A stretch of 64,000 nt of DNA from the NCBI GenBank assembly GCA_964030475.1, contig CAXIPT010000002.1, forward strand, positions 18,237,543-18,301,542, in the 5' to 3' direction. The notes beneath the pieces are model-generated. The model saw nothing but the letters and a program-made list of their open reading frames with translations, did not search any database and was not told where the DNA came from. Positions 46,108 through 58,940 of the stretch are shown here, piece after piece (within the stretch, counting starts at the first letter, position 1; every line of letters starts with the position of its first letter). This DNA is from Tethya wilhelma (taxonomy: Eukaryota > Porifera > Demospongiae > Tethyida > Tethyidae). The position numbers and the translations under genes are program-made.

Positions 46108-47375
46108 AGTGTGCACATAAGGTGAATTAGGTGATGTGGATTAGAATTTGTGAATTGGCCAAATACCTTGGATGTGTCACGCTATTCATGCAAATATCTG
46201 CACCAAGTTCATCTTTCAAAATCTTTTCTAAAGCATCAGTGTCGTAGGAGAATCCAACACCCTTTGCACCAAACACCTCATCCTTCATTTTGAGATAAAG
46301 TCTGCGAATCTCATTGAGACTCTTTTTACCTGGAGAAAATTGATCACTTGTCATAATAAAATTATTACAAACTTGATTGAAGTAAGCTAGCAATCATCAC
46401 ACATACCATACACCATTGCAAGTGCTATCACTCCTCCTGTTGAAGTTCCAACAATCCAATCAAAGAGCTCAGTGATTTTTCTGCCCGTATTTTCTTCCAA
46501 TTGACTCAAAATCTCTATTTGAACCAGCCCTCTTACGCCACCTCCATCTAGAAATAGTATTCTACTGCCGTATGCTTGCTTGTACATCTTTAACTCTCTC
46601 ATTTGTAAGGCAAGAGAGAGAGCTTCACCATCAAACTCTGTGAGTGAAAGACTGACATTTAGTAGCCTCTGTTCAATGTACTTCTCAACTTCTCGATAGC
46701 TAGAAGGAAGAGGCTTGCCACGATGGACAGCAACTGCTTCTTTGGTTGTTTCTGTCTGTTCCGGCACAAACACTGCAGAATCACATTCTTCGTCGGGCTT
46801 TTCTTCCCTTCCAAGCTCATCACAAAATGGCAGAACTGGATTCACGTCGTGAGCATACTTTCCCCTAAGGGCACCCACCGATTGCAAGAGTGTCACCAAA
46901 TTTCTGTGCTCACTTTCAAACCCAAATCCGAGTTGGGTCTCGCCCTGGTTGGTAGTCGTCTTATGAACAGCTATTGTGGAGCTACTGGTGACTCCGTCAA
47001 CCAAATCAAGTGGTGTACAGTTGTAATCATCTTTGGAGTTGACATTGGCACCAAATGCAATAAGTGTCTCGGCAGTGGCTAGGTCATAGCCCTAATATAG
47101 AGCCAGGAAGGAGGGGGCATGAGAGGAGACAGTGGGAGGAGGCATGACATTTCGAAACTATCATAAGATACTTTGCACAAAAATGTCCAGTTTATAGTGT
47201 AAGCATGTCAGGCCACAGTACAAAATTAATTGATGAAAATGGACAGTTTTAGCAATAGGGACTTCAAGGGAATAGTTTCTTAATTGACCATGATGAATGT
47301 AAATTAGAGAAATAGCTAACACTAAAGTGACGTATATCTGGCTCTATACAGATTTTATAATAATTTTACCACACN

Positions 47376-47428
<53 letters not shown>

Positions 47429-48893
47429 CTACAGCCAAATGAAGAGCTGTTACTCCGTGCGCTCCTTTCTGGTTGATGTTGACCTCACTGTGCATGAGCA
47501 GAGCCAACAAGAGCTTCTGTTTGTCTTCTTTGTTGGAGAACTGTCTCCTAACAATGGAATGAAGGGGAGAATCCTGCTGATCATTGACAGCATTAGCATC
47601 TGCTCCTTTTTGAAGCTCATTCAACAGCTCCTGCATGAAGTAAAAAAAATTAAATGATATAGTGTAACGATACACAGAATGTTTTGCATAGTAAAATTTA
47701 ACGCACGGTCTGTAGTTTTGATTATACAAAAGTAATGAGGAACAGTTTATAAACAGATATTCATGCTGTAATAATAGCTGCTAAAGCTATAATAATCTGA
47801 ACATACCCGAGCACCGGTAGCATTGTGAAGTCGATACTGAGAGTTGGAGCTGCCACTAGAAGTGCCATGACGAAAGAATTGATCCTATATATGGCAACAG
47901 TGTGAATAGTCATGATTGTAAACTTTGTTTAGCTCTCATAACAGTTGATAAAGTCCCAATGGTCCCAATGATCACATAAATTATAGACACATTGGTCATG
48001 GATGATTGAACAAAAAACTTTTCATTTGCCACATGAGCACTCAAGCTGTTTAACCAAAGGCTATGGTTGCACAATAACATTCTGTTCAATACGTATTCTA
48101 ACAACACCAGTGCTTGAGATTAAATCCTAATTATCAGTGACTCTAATAATAGTCTAAACCTACCACTAGTCGTTGCAAGCTCTTGCTTCTTTTAAGCAGT
48201 GTTCCTCCCTCTTTGTTTGCAGGTGACATCATCATTGATACTCCGCAAGAATATCTATCATCAGGAACTAGATCATTCTCAATCTGCAAATAACAATTTA
48301 AAGAAGCAGACACCCTTTTATGATGCACTGCCCATGGAGCATTTATTAACCAAGCATATAATATCATAGTATACACAAAACACAATGCATGGTTGTTGCC
48401 AAGCTAACTCTTGCAAAGTCGGGGAGTGAACCACTCTTCACTACTGGATGGCCGACACTCAAATAATGATGGTCAACTCGTTCCTTCTGTTGGTGAACTT
48501 GTCTTCTTGCCGATGTTGGACTGCTACCCACTGATTTGGAAGGAGAACAACGGCCATTGACCGGCGAGGCAGCGGTCAAAGTCAGCTCTGGCTGGCCTTG
48601 GGGAGGTGGTAAAATAGTGAACACAAGACGACGCTTGTCGATCGGTGTCGATCGACCGGACAAGCGTGGGCTGCTGGTAGCCGAGCTTATTGGGCTGCTG
48701 TTCGCCGAACTTATTGAGGACGCGGAGAGTCTCGGATTAGTGGGACACTGACGAGGTTATCTGGAGAAACTGTAAGTGTTGTCACTGGATAGATACGAAT
48801 CCTGTCACAGTCATCATTCTCGGAGTCTGAGCTGGTAATAGGACTCGCTTCTATCATTGTGATTCCTTCCGCTGGCCTAGTAGTAGTAGACAT
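45107..48893 (-). CDS. Ankyrin-patatin calcium-independent phospholipase A2 (PLA2G6/iPLA2-beta type)
   Basis: Exons 5' to 3': 48893-48786, 48747-48409, 48283-48164, 47884-47807, 47630-47427, 47091-46407, 46329-46167, 45987-45902, 45802-45537, 45349-45107. The sum is 763 residues in frame. A Ser/Pro-rich N-terminus is followed by two or more ankyrin repeats (DSPLHSIVRRQ, GVTALHLAVEGYD, GANVNSKDDYNCTPLDLV). The patatin domain has the oxyanion loop LDGGGVRGL, nucleophile motif GTSTGG (Ser) and catalytic Asp motif DGGILANNP. iPLA2 hydrolyses sn-2 fatty acids from phospholipids without calcium and acts in membrane remodelling. Odd points: exons 1 and 2 are in different frames and need a 38-base intron (or an assembly indel); the ankyrin exon donor at 47427 opens directly into a (GT)n on the coding strand; the ankyrin region is shorter than in vertebrates. 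Confidence 0.88.
46081..46109. repeat. (GT)n microsatellite in PLA2 intron
   Basis: A GT run (CA on the coding strand) about 60 bases downstream of the exon 46329-46167. Confidence 0.9.
47371..47426. repeat. (CA)n microsatellite containing the PLA2 exon 5 donor
   Basis: On the coding (minus) strand this is a (GT)n whose first GT is the donor after GCTGTAGAG. An N at 47375 shows uncertain length. Confidence 0.93.
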
Positions 48894-49150
48894 CGTAAAG
48901 CTTGAAATTATCTGAGCAGAATGCGCGCAGCTCCATTTTATTCCCCAATGGTCCCGCCCATAATTAACTACAACGCATGTCGACTGTGAATCAGTGCATG
49001 ACCCGGCTGAGGATCGATCGACAGTTATATAGGATTAAAATACAATTATTAACCATAATCAACAACAACTTGTAACATAACTCAATCTTAATAATTAACT
49101 TCAAGGCCTAAAAAAAATTACCAGTCAAATGAAGCAATTGTCTCTAGAGT
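48894..49150. other. Short intergenic space between PLA2 start and CSRP-1 stop
   Basis: It should contain the PLA2 promoter and CSRP-1 3' end. No motif is recognised with confidence. Confidence 0.4.
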
Positions 49151-49292
49151 CTACTGGAAGAGAGCTACTAGGAGGCAGAGGACCAGCAGGAAGGGAGCTA
49201 CCACCATAGTTGTAGCACCACAACGGAAATCATCAACATTATTAGAAGACCTTATCATGTTGTAATAGCTATCAGCTTCTTGTTCTGTATCA

Positions 49293-49348
<56 letters not shown>

Positions 49349-51773
49349 GGGGGGAGAAGACACTAATGTGACTTCATTGTAGACCGTGGCAGCCAATCGG
49401 CATGGGATAGCTTACGTGTTGTTCCAAGGATTGCTACAGTCACATTGACGCACTCAACTCTGAACTGGAGCGGGGTGACCACCTCACTGATGACAACGAC
49501 ATTCACAGGATCAACACCAGTTCCTTGCGTCAGTTTGGAAGCAAACTCAGTCCTATATTTATAGAAGTTAATACAATAAGCTGTATAACACAAAGTTAAA
49601 AAATAGTGCAACCCAACCAAGGTACGCTGATATTGTATAATGCATACCACCATACCTGAGCATATCATTGGCAGTTAGAAAAACATTCAAAAGCTCCTCT
49701 GCTGCATAAATTGGAGTCACTGCACCACAGTCAAACAGCGGGCCGGGGGTATCATGAAGACCAATGGAACGATTAATAACTGCAGGAAAGTAATGAAAGA
49801 ATTGAAAGTGCCACACCATGGCTGAATGGTTTGTGGTCAACATCTTACTCGAGGTGCTTCCAGTGAGCTGGATGTTGGGATCGATGTAGCTGAAGGTCTG
49901 ACGGGTTTCACCTTCGGAGGAGATCATAAGTTGACCATGTTTCCCGCTCAAGTCTCCACTCTCACATCTATATTTATAGATGTGAGCAGCAATAATTATG
50001 GTAATGGTTGTCAACTTCACAAAAACCAATACCACAATCATGAACTTCACAGGGCTGTACCTGAGTGGGTATTGTGGGGAACAGTCAACACTATAGTCAC
50101 TGTTGATGCTAGGGTCTCCTTCAGCTGGATCCAGTAACCCTAGAGAAATTGAAACAAGGAATCTTCTACTATGGAAAGAGCAACTAGTAAAAAAACAACT
50201 TGTATAGTTCCTCATAAATCAAGATCAATCTTTGCATAATAATACGACGTACACTACACATACCCAGTGATACACCGAAAGGATTGTAGTGTCCTCCAAT
50301 GGCATCCACACACGCCTGACCCATCACTGGAGGCGTCTGGTGGACATGCCAGCTGTGACCAGATGTCTAGATTAATGGATAGTACAGGAATGATAATGAT
50401 AATACCAACAAGCACCTTGACTCTTTGTCAATGTGTAGCATGTGTGGTTACTTACATTGAGACCTGAAGCAGCATAGTAAATGTCCACCAGAACTGCAGT
50501 ATTTCCCAGTTCTCCGTTACCATAGTCTCGCTGCGACTGTTAGAAAAATCACGAGTAGACTTCTCACAAACACAGGACCACTATAAAGTCCATCTGGTTT
50601 GAGAATGCCGCAGGATTGTGAAATATGCAATACTTTTTCTATCTGGGACAAAATAGCTAACTTTTGACTGGTAAGGTGTAGGAAGCTAAAAAAAAGAACG
50701 GGGAGAACGAGTGCTTTCAAATGGTGCTAGACACTTTGAAATCAGTAGGATAATAAAATTTTTCTACGGGCAATCTGAAACCAGATGGATTTTAGCCATA
50801 ACCATCCATACAGTACAAATCAAACATCATGATCAATGTTGCACATACAAAGTATATGGCTCCTTCAATAGGCCCAAATTCTGATCCGGAGAAAACAGCA
50901 CGAGCTCGAATGATATTGTCACCATCTGGAGAGAACTTGCTACTGAGGAAACTACAGTAACGCCTCGAATTAGCGTCGATCCTACAGTGACAGTACATGC
51001 ACATAACAGACAGTGTTATGGGAGGGTCATTGTTTCATTGGCTGTTGATTCCATACCTCACGGTCCTCCCAGAGATAGTGTTGGGGCCGTACACCGGCAC
51101 ATCAAACACCTGGAATGAGCTCGAGGTGGAAGGAACCAAGGAGTCTCCATATCTATGCAAGAAAAAGTCTTATGAGCAAGTACTGTATTCAATTGAGGTT
51201 CATTTCATTTGGGAATGAGGTTAAAATAACTGTAGAAAGCATAACAATTAAAAGCTGCATAGTTGGTCAGTGCTACAGCAATACTTCCATTACTCTAACA
51301 ACATTCTTGCCATGCCCTAGTGTGGACTCTACTAGTCTTGTGAACAGTATTGCTACAAGCACACGTCACACTTTACCTGTTGGTCCAGTCTCCCAAGGGG
51401 TAGCTATCGGCAGTACGCTCACCACCCTCCCTGATGGGCTGGTAAGGAGTGTACACATCACCACTGCAACCGAGAGTCTGAGTACCCAAAGTTGAAGTCA
51501 AAATGGTCACCTGTAAAGGGATACAAAATAGACAAGACAAGCACAAACAAAATAAATAATATATAGTATATTATATATTACCAAGTCAGTCTTACATTAT
51601 TGCTTGGCAGTGTCCTCCTCTCTCCATCAAGCTGTGTGAAGGTGTGGATGATGGTGTCTTCGAAAGGAGAGGATTGTGAAGCTCTGATGAAAGCAGTAAC
51701 AGTGGCCACGTCGGTGATGTTCTCACTCCTTACAAGAGGTGCACAGGCCAGGGCAGGACCACCTGATTGTGTG

Positions 51774-51807
<34 letters not shown>

Positions 51808-54800
51808 GCGTGTGCGTGTGCGTGTGTGTGTGTGTGTGCGTGTGCGTGTGCGTGTGCGTGTGTGTGTGCGTGTGTGTGCATGCGTGTGTGTGCATGCGTG
51901 TGTGTCTATCTAATCATCATATTTATATAGACTTTATTGCTCACCTCCTCCAGGAACATGAACAACGATAGATCTGCCAGTAACATCAGCCAGGTTGAGA
52001 AAAGAGTCAGTGAAAAAGAATGCTGCATCTCTGTAGGGGTCTGGACGAGCTGTGGGTGTGTCCATTGATAGAGGTAATTGCATAATAACAAGAACTGGAG
52101 ATCAACAAACCTTGAACATCTATTCTTGCGTGTTTTCCAGTCAAATCTCCAACCTCACATCCCTGTGGTGTGTCTGGAGTACACTCCATGGTATAATTAG
52201 CTCTGCTTGTAGGTCCATTACCAGTAGGGTCATAGTGAGGACCAACATTACCACCAGCAGTGATGTCACAGTCAGCCATACGGTACTCTTCTCCAGGCTG
52301 CCATGGTGAGTACAACACAATTTTAATATCAGGTCTACTTGGAGCTGTACTGCGACATGCAATATTAAGACTAATAATTATTAGCTGTTAAAATCTAACC
52401 TGTCTCTCGTGAATGTGCCAGTTGTGTTCTGTGGTGCTCATACTGTCATTCACCCAGAAGAGCTTTCCAAAGATCTCGACATTTTCTCTCTCCACTTGCC
52501 TCATGTAGATGGTACCAGCAACAGGACTGATGAAGGTGGCCTGCAGTAGAGTCACTTCAGCACCTGAGGATGATTCATGATACAGTAAGGGAAGAGAGAG
52601 GATCGCTTTAATGTTGGTTGGCACGCGAGCTAGTTAGTGAAAGTTTTAGTTTGAAACTAAGAATAAGCTTAATGCCTAGCAACCTAGTATGCCATTGCCT
52701 AACTAACAAGTTTATCTAACTGCCAGTTACTGGATGGGCAGAGGTGACATTAGAGTAGCCAGAGGTCGATGACAAACAAACTAGTTTCATGGCATAGAGT
52801 TTTACTCCTAATTCATCGTACTGTCTCCACCCAAAGATCACTGTATATCTCATTAGTGAGATCACACCTTACATATTGTTCTCAGATTTGGAGACCAAAC
52901 CTTATTAAAGACATTTTCTTGTTGGAATGAGTGCAGAGAAGGGCCACCAAATTTATTCTATTTAATGAATCCTGCGACACTAATCTCTCTTACAAGTCTA
53001 GACTAACAGCTCTCCACATATTTCCACTCATGTATTCAGGGTGTAACCAGGATTTTAGAAAAGAGAGAGCAATAAAAATGCTGCGCGCAAAGTGCGGCTA
53101 AAATTTTGAATAGCCAGAAACCACACCCACTTAATTAGCTAATTTTAACTCCTCCCATTCATTAAATCGAACCGTAGCAAGCACTCGCTAGATCGAACGC
53201 TCTCTAAAGCCTTGTAGCAGCAAAAAGAAAGCTTCTAATAGTTGTTCTGGATTGAATTCTGGCCAAAGATGACTGCTTTACATGTTGCTACTAAGTAAGT
53301 ACACAAAAAATTATTACAAACTAAAAATAGTGCATTATAATTCCTACGCATAAATTTCACGAGACAAAAAAAGGGGGCTTAGCACCCCCCTGGCTACGCC
53401 ACTGGTATTGGTATGAAATACAAGACATTCTATTCTTAATAAAATGCCTGAAGGAACCACCTGACAAATTCAATGTACATGACTATGTTACATTCTCTAG
53501 AGGCAGTACACGCTCTGCCTCAGCAGGCAAACTTGTTCACAACATGTCAAGGCTCTGCTCCACCCGCCACTATTACTTTAATAGAATTGTCCATCTATGG
53601 AACGCTCTGCCATCTATTAACTTTGAACGAATCCTTCATAACTATTAAAACTAAGCTGTTAGCATTTCTTTGGACACACTTCACTACTCATTTTGACTCA
53701 GACAACATTTGCTCATATCATTACTTATGCCCTTGTAACAAATGTATCCAAAATGCAGTAAGACAACTATACAGAGAACTCTAACCTATACATTATTATT
53801 ATCACGAGCATAATGCTGAGAGACAGCCACTGATGTGCAATGCTGCTCTACAAAAACTAGATAAGACAGAACACATAATACACAAAGGGTACTTAAATAA
53901 TTATAATGTATAGGTTAGAGTTCTCTGCATAGTTGTCTTACTGCATTTTGGATACATTTCTTACAAGGGCATAAGTACTCTTTGTGTTTTATGTGTTCTG
54001 TCTTATCTAGTTTTTGTAGAGCAGCATTGCACATCAATGGCTGTCTCTCAGCATTATGCTCATGATAATAATAATAATAATGTCCTTAAGTGGAGGGCAC
54101 TCGATGCATGCAAATATTGTGTGTGTGTGTGTGTGTGTGTTTACCATCAAAGGCAGCAAGTGCCTTTTGGTGATAAAGAATAAATCAAAACAAGTGCATT
54201 TATGGGAGCACACACAGTGGGTGGATGCACTCACTATAGCTGAGAGGGTGGGCCCATATCATGTACACACAAGCCACTAAAGATATGGTGTCCATGGATG
54301 CCCTAATACCACACCAAAAATGGTGATTAACCTGGTTCCACTTATCATCATGAATATACTATCCAAGTATCACTTACACTGCAATGTCATGTGCATGTGC
54401 TAAAAAAACAACCTAATCTTTTTTTGGAGTAAACCAGGAAGAGTAGTCACTGATGTGTTGCCACAATACCATCCAAGGTTAGGAAATGGCGGAGCTAAAA
54501 CAATGGAAAGGCCTCCTCTTGTGTTCCCATCTGCCCACATTGCTGCTATACAACTGTGTGGGGGTTCTTGGCAGTTTTGATGTAAATCAATAAACAAAAC
54601 ATCACTGGCCCGCAGTCACAATTCATTCGACCGACACTTACACTACACTAGAATACTGGAAGACTTTTTGAGACTTTACATAATACAATTAAGGTGCCAA
54701 ACTGATTGTACAGTCTTACCCGGACATCATATACTAGTAGTATAAAAAAAATCAGCTCTGAATTGAATTTCGTGGCTAAAAGACAACCACACACCCCAAA

Positions 54801-57800
54801 CTATGTCATGTACTATAAAGGTAGAGAGATTCTTAAAAAAAAAAAAAGGCCACGTATACGAATTGCAACATGCATACCTTGCATCTCGTCATCAAAGCGG
54901 ATGGTGGCACACTCAAGATGGGCGGGGTCAGTGTCTGACTGGTGGATGACCACTGGCCGACCTACGATGGAGTATCTCCCGGTGAGGTCCAGTTGGGTAG
55001 AGGTGTCCACACCATTAAACTGTCCACTTTGTGGGAGAGGACCAAACTTGTTCTCCAAATCGCCAACCTCACATCTTGAATGACAAAATATGCACAACTT
55101 ATTGATGCTAAATTCTTGAAACAAACTCAATTATAATTATACTAAGCAGATACTGTCCACATGCGATCAGATGAATCATGCAAATTGAATACAAGAAACA
55201 ATATCTAAAACAGGCCATCTCAAATACTCTTGTATACAAAGAACAATAGTTATATGGAGGCACTTACAAGGATTGATCATTTTGACAGTTGGTGATATAG
55301 TTGGGATCACTTCTGTTCACATTGAAAGGGTTGTACCGCCCTCCAACCTGCCTCCCACTGCACTGCACTGTGGGCTCTAGTGACTGGTCCACAGGGTAGT
55401 GGTGGATGTGCCAGTCATGGAGACCTGCATGTAGGGCACAAGACAAGAGATGCAGTGAGCCACATAAGAGGAGGGCAGATGTGTTGGTGGAAGGTTGAAC
55501 ATGGGTCTGAGTTGTCTGTTTGTAAACAGACGCTGAAACTAGTACATCACTCAGCTCTTGGCGAGGATGTGTTTGAATGCTCAGCTATCATTGCTCACCT
55601 CTCAGTCCATCCAGATTAGCCACGATACGAACATTTTCGGGACCTTCTTCCGTGAATGTGATATAACCTCTGATCCCTCGAGAGTTGAAGCGAGCAGTGG
55701 CTGATCGTTGTGCTGTNAAAATGTGCACAAATTTGATGCTGAATTCTTGAAACAAACTCAATTATATACTAAGCAGATAATGTTCACATGCAATCAGATG
55801 AATCATGCAAATTGAATACAAGAAACAATATCTAAAACAGGTCATCTCAAATACTCTTGTATACGAAGAACAATAGTTACATGGAGGCACTTACAAGGAT
55901 TGATCGCTTTGACAGTTGCTAATGTAGTTGGGATCACTTCTGTTCACATTGAAAGGGTTGTACCGCCCTCCAACCTGCCTCCCACTGCACTGCACTGTGG
56001 GCTCTAGTGACTGGTCCACAGGGTAGTGGTGGATGTGCCAGTCATGGAGACCTGCATGTAGGGCACAAGACAAGACAAGGGATGCAGTGAGCCACATAAG
56101 AGGAGGGCAGATGTGTTGGAAGGTCGACCAATGGTCTGAGTTGTCTGTTTGTAAACAGACGCTGAAACTAGTACATCACTCAGCTCTTGGCGAGGATGTG
56201 TCTGAATGCTCAGCTATCATTGCTCACCTCTCAGTCCATCCAGATTAGCCACGATACGAACATTTTCGGGACCTTCTTCCGTGAATGTGATATAACCTCT
56301 GATCCCTCGAGAGTTGAAGCGAGCAGTGGCTGATCGTTGTGCTGCATGTGTGTGTGTATGTGTGTGTGCATGTGTGTTTGTGTGTGTGTGTGTGTGTGTA
56401 CAAGTACATGTGAAGTGCATGTGCACATGTATATTACACACATGTATAGGACAGTGAAAGAGAGTAAAAAACATATTGCAAGTTTTCCATTTAAGGAATG
56501 ATGTGGGTGGGAGGGTGAGGCTGTGGGGCTCCTAGCCCACTCATCAGTCACAACATGGCCATCACCAGAGCTAGAGGGAAACATTAGAAGAGAGGGAGAG
56601 CGTGACTTGCCAGCTCAATTAGGGACGTGGTTAATAAACTTTATTTGCCTTTCCTTGCAAAATGTTACCACTATTTACACAACAGAAAACATTTGAGTTG
56701 GTGTTATCAAGGACAATAAGAATATTAATCACTCGTGCACACTCGTGAAACTAGTTTACCATTTGCAAGAGCATGACAGAAATTATCAAACTATTTTATT
56801 ATAAGCATGACTTCATAGCATAGGTCAAATAGGACAGTGGGCAAGAAAAACAAGTCAGATGATGCAGAACCAGTCAGCTTTCAGTGTTACACCAAGCATA
56901 GCTTATCTCACCAATGCTCCATGGAGCAGTCATGGATGTACGTGAAGCAACACCAACAACTCTAGATCTCTCCACACTAGCTACTGTGACACCAGCCAAC
57001 CAGACTAACCTATAAATGTCTTCGTACAAACACAACAAACCACTCATCGCCTAAAGTTTGGTCGCACCATAAGTTCAATTGGCAGCCTATAAATGGTCAA
57101 CATAAAACTAATAGCAGGAACTGAAAACATACGGTTTACAACACATACATCTGTACACACCATGTGTTGCTCAGCTGCCAGTCTATTATGGTGCGAGTCC
57201 AGCCAGCCCTGGTTTGAATAGACCTACCTGCCCATGGTGCATAATATTATGCAAAGAAACCACCAGCTACAAAATCCAGAAGCCATAAAATAAAACACAA
57301 AAACAGAAAATGTGGCCACAAAATTAGTGTAAGACCAGCCCTTGAAGTAGCCATTGTAGACAAACAAAAATATAGATTATAATGCCACAGGCAACCAAGC
57401 AGAACAATTTTGACCATGCTGTTTGATCACCAATAAATCTTGCCTGACTAATTGCATTATGCGCAACATAAGGTAGATGGGGGGAACTCTGCAATTAAAT
57501 TCTTAGTAAATGCTGTCGTATCTTTAGTTTGGAGAAAGGTATGATCATGAAACAAAGTTTGCTACAAAGCTACATCTATCTTCTACTTGCAACTCTAGTT
57601 TTGTGAGCTCGTTCTCTTTGGCTAGAGAACTACACGATTACAAAGGGGGATACCTCCAAAATAGTGTTTGCGGGTAACTCCGGAAAACTAGCAATTTTTG
57701 CACAGCAAAGTAGAGACACATGGTCTTAGTGCTGACTGGCCTTTGGAAATAGATGGCTAACTGCTCAGAAAATGTCACAAAAGTGATGTGGAGTTGAGGA

Positions 57801-58545
57801 AAATCTGAAGATTTGACTAGAAATAAAAAAACGTAGTTTTTTTTGTGATTTTTGAATAACTAGTTTAAACAAATTATTTTCTAGTTACAGAATCAAACAA
57901 GTTTAGCTAGCCAAACCAGCTGTGCATGTTGGACAGTAGTTAGTGTATGTGTGACCCAAGTTAGATCAGCTAAACCTGAAGAAGTTCTGCAGAACTCGGC
58001 GACAAAGTTGAAGTTTCCAGGGTTACACCCATTCAGAGTTCCACCCACCTACCTTACATGTTTTTCACAAACAAGAGGCTTCAGTCAGAGCAAAGCTCAT
58101 GCACACAGCCGGGCCCAATTCAAATCTTTGCCAAGACCAGTCCTGCATAGCTACCCAGCTTAATTTTTTTTCCTTTTCATGAAAGGAAATGCCAGCAATG
58201 ATAGCAAAGATATATAGCAGTGGAGAGAGAAAAATTATATTAGAACAATTAATGATGATGGAAGAGAAAATTACTCAACCACACATAAATTTTGAAATGG
58301 GCTTCTCAACCGTTGCTCATTGAGGTACTGCCGTTTGAAAAAGTCACTGCTATAATAATAGAACTAACAGCCAATACCCCACTAACTAATAAATTAACTA
58401 CAGAACAATGCACTCTTTACAAGGTAAGGCGCTGTGTTTAGTAAACAAGCCTTGTAGTAGATTGACTACACAAACATAGAGACTTACCTAGTGCTACACA
58501 GCACAGTGACAACAGAACCACGGCTAGTGGAGCAAGGATTCTCAT
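49151..58545 (-). CDS. Secreted, probably GPI-anchored SOD-repeat protein (CSRP-like), complete
   Basis: Exons 5' to 3': 58545-58488, 56341-56228, 56051-55895, 55074-54878, 52563-52400, 52297-52111, 52049-51945, 51762-51596, 51510-51377, 51152-51057, 50981-50849, 50536-50456, 50366-50264, 50139-50061, 49967-49849, 49779-49656, 49552-49416, 49284-49151; 762 residues in frame. A signal peptide ([19 protein letters not shown]) precedes four Cu/Zn-SOD-like repeats; a hydrophobic tail ([17 protein letters not shown]) suggests GPI attachment. Repeat 2 keeps copper ligands NWHIH, GPHYDP, GKHA, VVVH; repeat 4 keeps [21 protein letters not shown]. Repeat 1 has WHIHH but GGRYNPF and NKFG in place of two histidines, and repeat 3 lacks the HxH. 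The zinc-site His before VGDL is Glu or absent, as in copper-only SODs. This fits the CSRP family; extracellular superoxide dismutation is inferred. A second copy of exons 2-3 lies at 55712-55599 and 55424-55268. Confidence 0.85.
49296..49346. repeat. (GT)n microsatellite before the last CSRP-1 exon
   Basis: On the coding strand this is a (CA)n located just upstream of the acceptor at 49284. Confidence 0.93.
51769..51907. repeat. Long (GT)n with GC steps before CSRP-1 exon 8
   Basis: About 130 bases of GTGTGC/GTGT repeats fill most of the intron 51763-51944. On the coding strand it is CA-rich and ends a few bases before the CAG acceptor. Confidence 0.93.
52790..53790 (+). mobile_element. LINE (non-LTR retrotransposon) 3' relic, interrupted
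   Basis: The plus strand reads [20 protein letters not shown], then [13 protein letters not shown] and [14 protein letters not shown]. After the insertion at 53037-53404 it resumes with [25 protein letters not shown] residues and [20 protein letters not shown]. This is the C-terminal end of a CR1/L2-like reverse transcriptase ORF with stops. It is antisense to CSRP-1, in its intron 4. Confidence 0.8.
53037..53404. mobile_element. Non-autonomous DNA element nested in the LINE relic
   Basis: The left end CAGGGTGTAACCAGG and right end CCTGGCTACGCCACTG are imperfect inverted repeats. GTATT flanks both sides, and removing the element plus one GTATT rejoins the LINE frame (LMYWYE). No coding sequence. 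The termini resemble widespread hAT-like non-autonomous elements, but the 5-bp target duplication leaves the class open. Confidence 0.8.
53911..54085 (-). mobile_element. Inverted copy of the LINE 3' tail
   Basis: The sequence from TATAGGTTAGAGTTCTCTGC to GCATTATGCTCATGATAATAAT is the reverse complement of about 53740-53880. It ends in an ATA/AAT repeat, as LINE tails often do. The pair forms a tail-to-tail inverted repeat with a short loop. Confidence 0.8.
54118..54139. repeat. (GT)n microsatellite
   Basis: A perfect GT run in CSRP-1 intron 4. Confidence 0.9.
55083..56345 (-). repeat. Tandem duplication of CSRP-1 exons 2-3 with an N at the junction
   Basis: Units of about 630 bp (55083-55716 and 55718-56345) are nearly identical, including introns. 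Each has one 114-bp and one 157-bp exon with intact splice sites. The single N at 55717 falls exactly between the units. Exon 3 ends in phase 2 and exon 2 needs phase 1, so both pairs cannot be spliced in series. Confidence 0.9.
56346..56400. repeat. (GT)n microsatellite before CSRP-1 exon 2
   Basis: On the coding strand it is (CA)n ending CATGCAG, the acceptor of exon 2. The other exon copy has ACAG with no long CA tract. Confidence 0.9.
56401..58487 (-). other. CSRP-1 intron 1, nothing else recognised
   Basis: This intron of about 2.1 kb separates the signal-peptide exon from the mature protein. An ORF at 57951-58163 has no domain that I recognise. No transposon end is clear. Confidence 0.5.
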
Positions 58546-58940
58546 TCTTCTTTCCTGAATGGCAAGTTACTATCAGTATCAGAGGTTTACATTCAGCACT
58601 GAACGCGAGCAATCCTTTTTATGCTGAGTCAATAATGGGCGTGTCTATACAATGTCATCACATTGTGTAATAATTATTTCCGGTTGTTAATTATTACTAA
58701 TTATCTTTTATATAGTTACAAATGAAAGAAGCTAAGACATGTCTATTCTAAGAAATCTCTAAGAACAAAAATTAATTTGCATGCATGTACACTTAATTTG
58801 TCTGAAGTCTAGCTCCTAAAGATATAAATAAGAAAAAAAAAAACTCATCATCAACTAGTTTTGTTACAATAATAATTATTATCATTATGATCATGCAAAA
58901 TGTGTCCTATCAAGTCTCTTTTAAATCTTTGTCTTTTTCT

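Noticed and set aside
51578..51971. ORFs of His/Thr and Cys/Val repeats
   Set aside because: They are microsatellite translations overlapping a real CSRP exon on the minus strand.
57951..58163. Coding exon in CSRP-1 intron 1
   Set aside because: It is on the opposite strand to the host gene, with no recognisable domain and no splice context.
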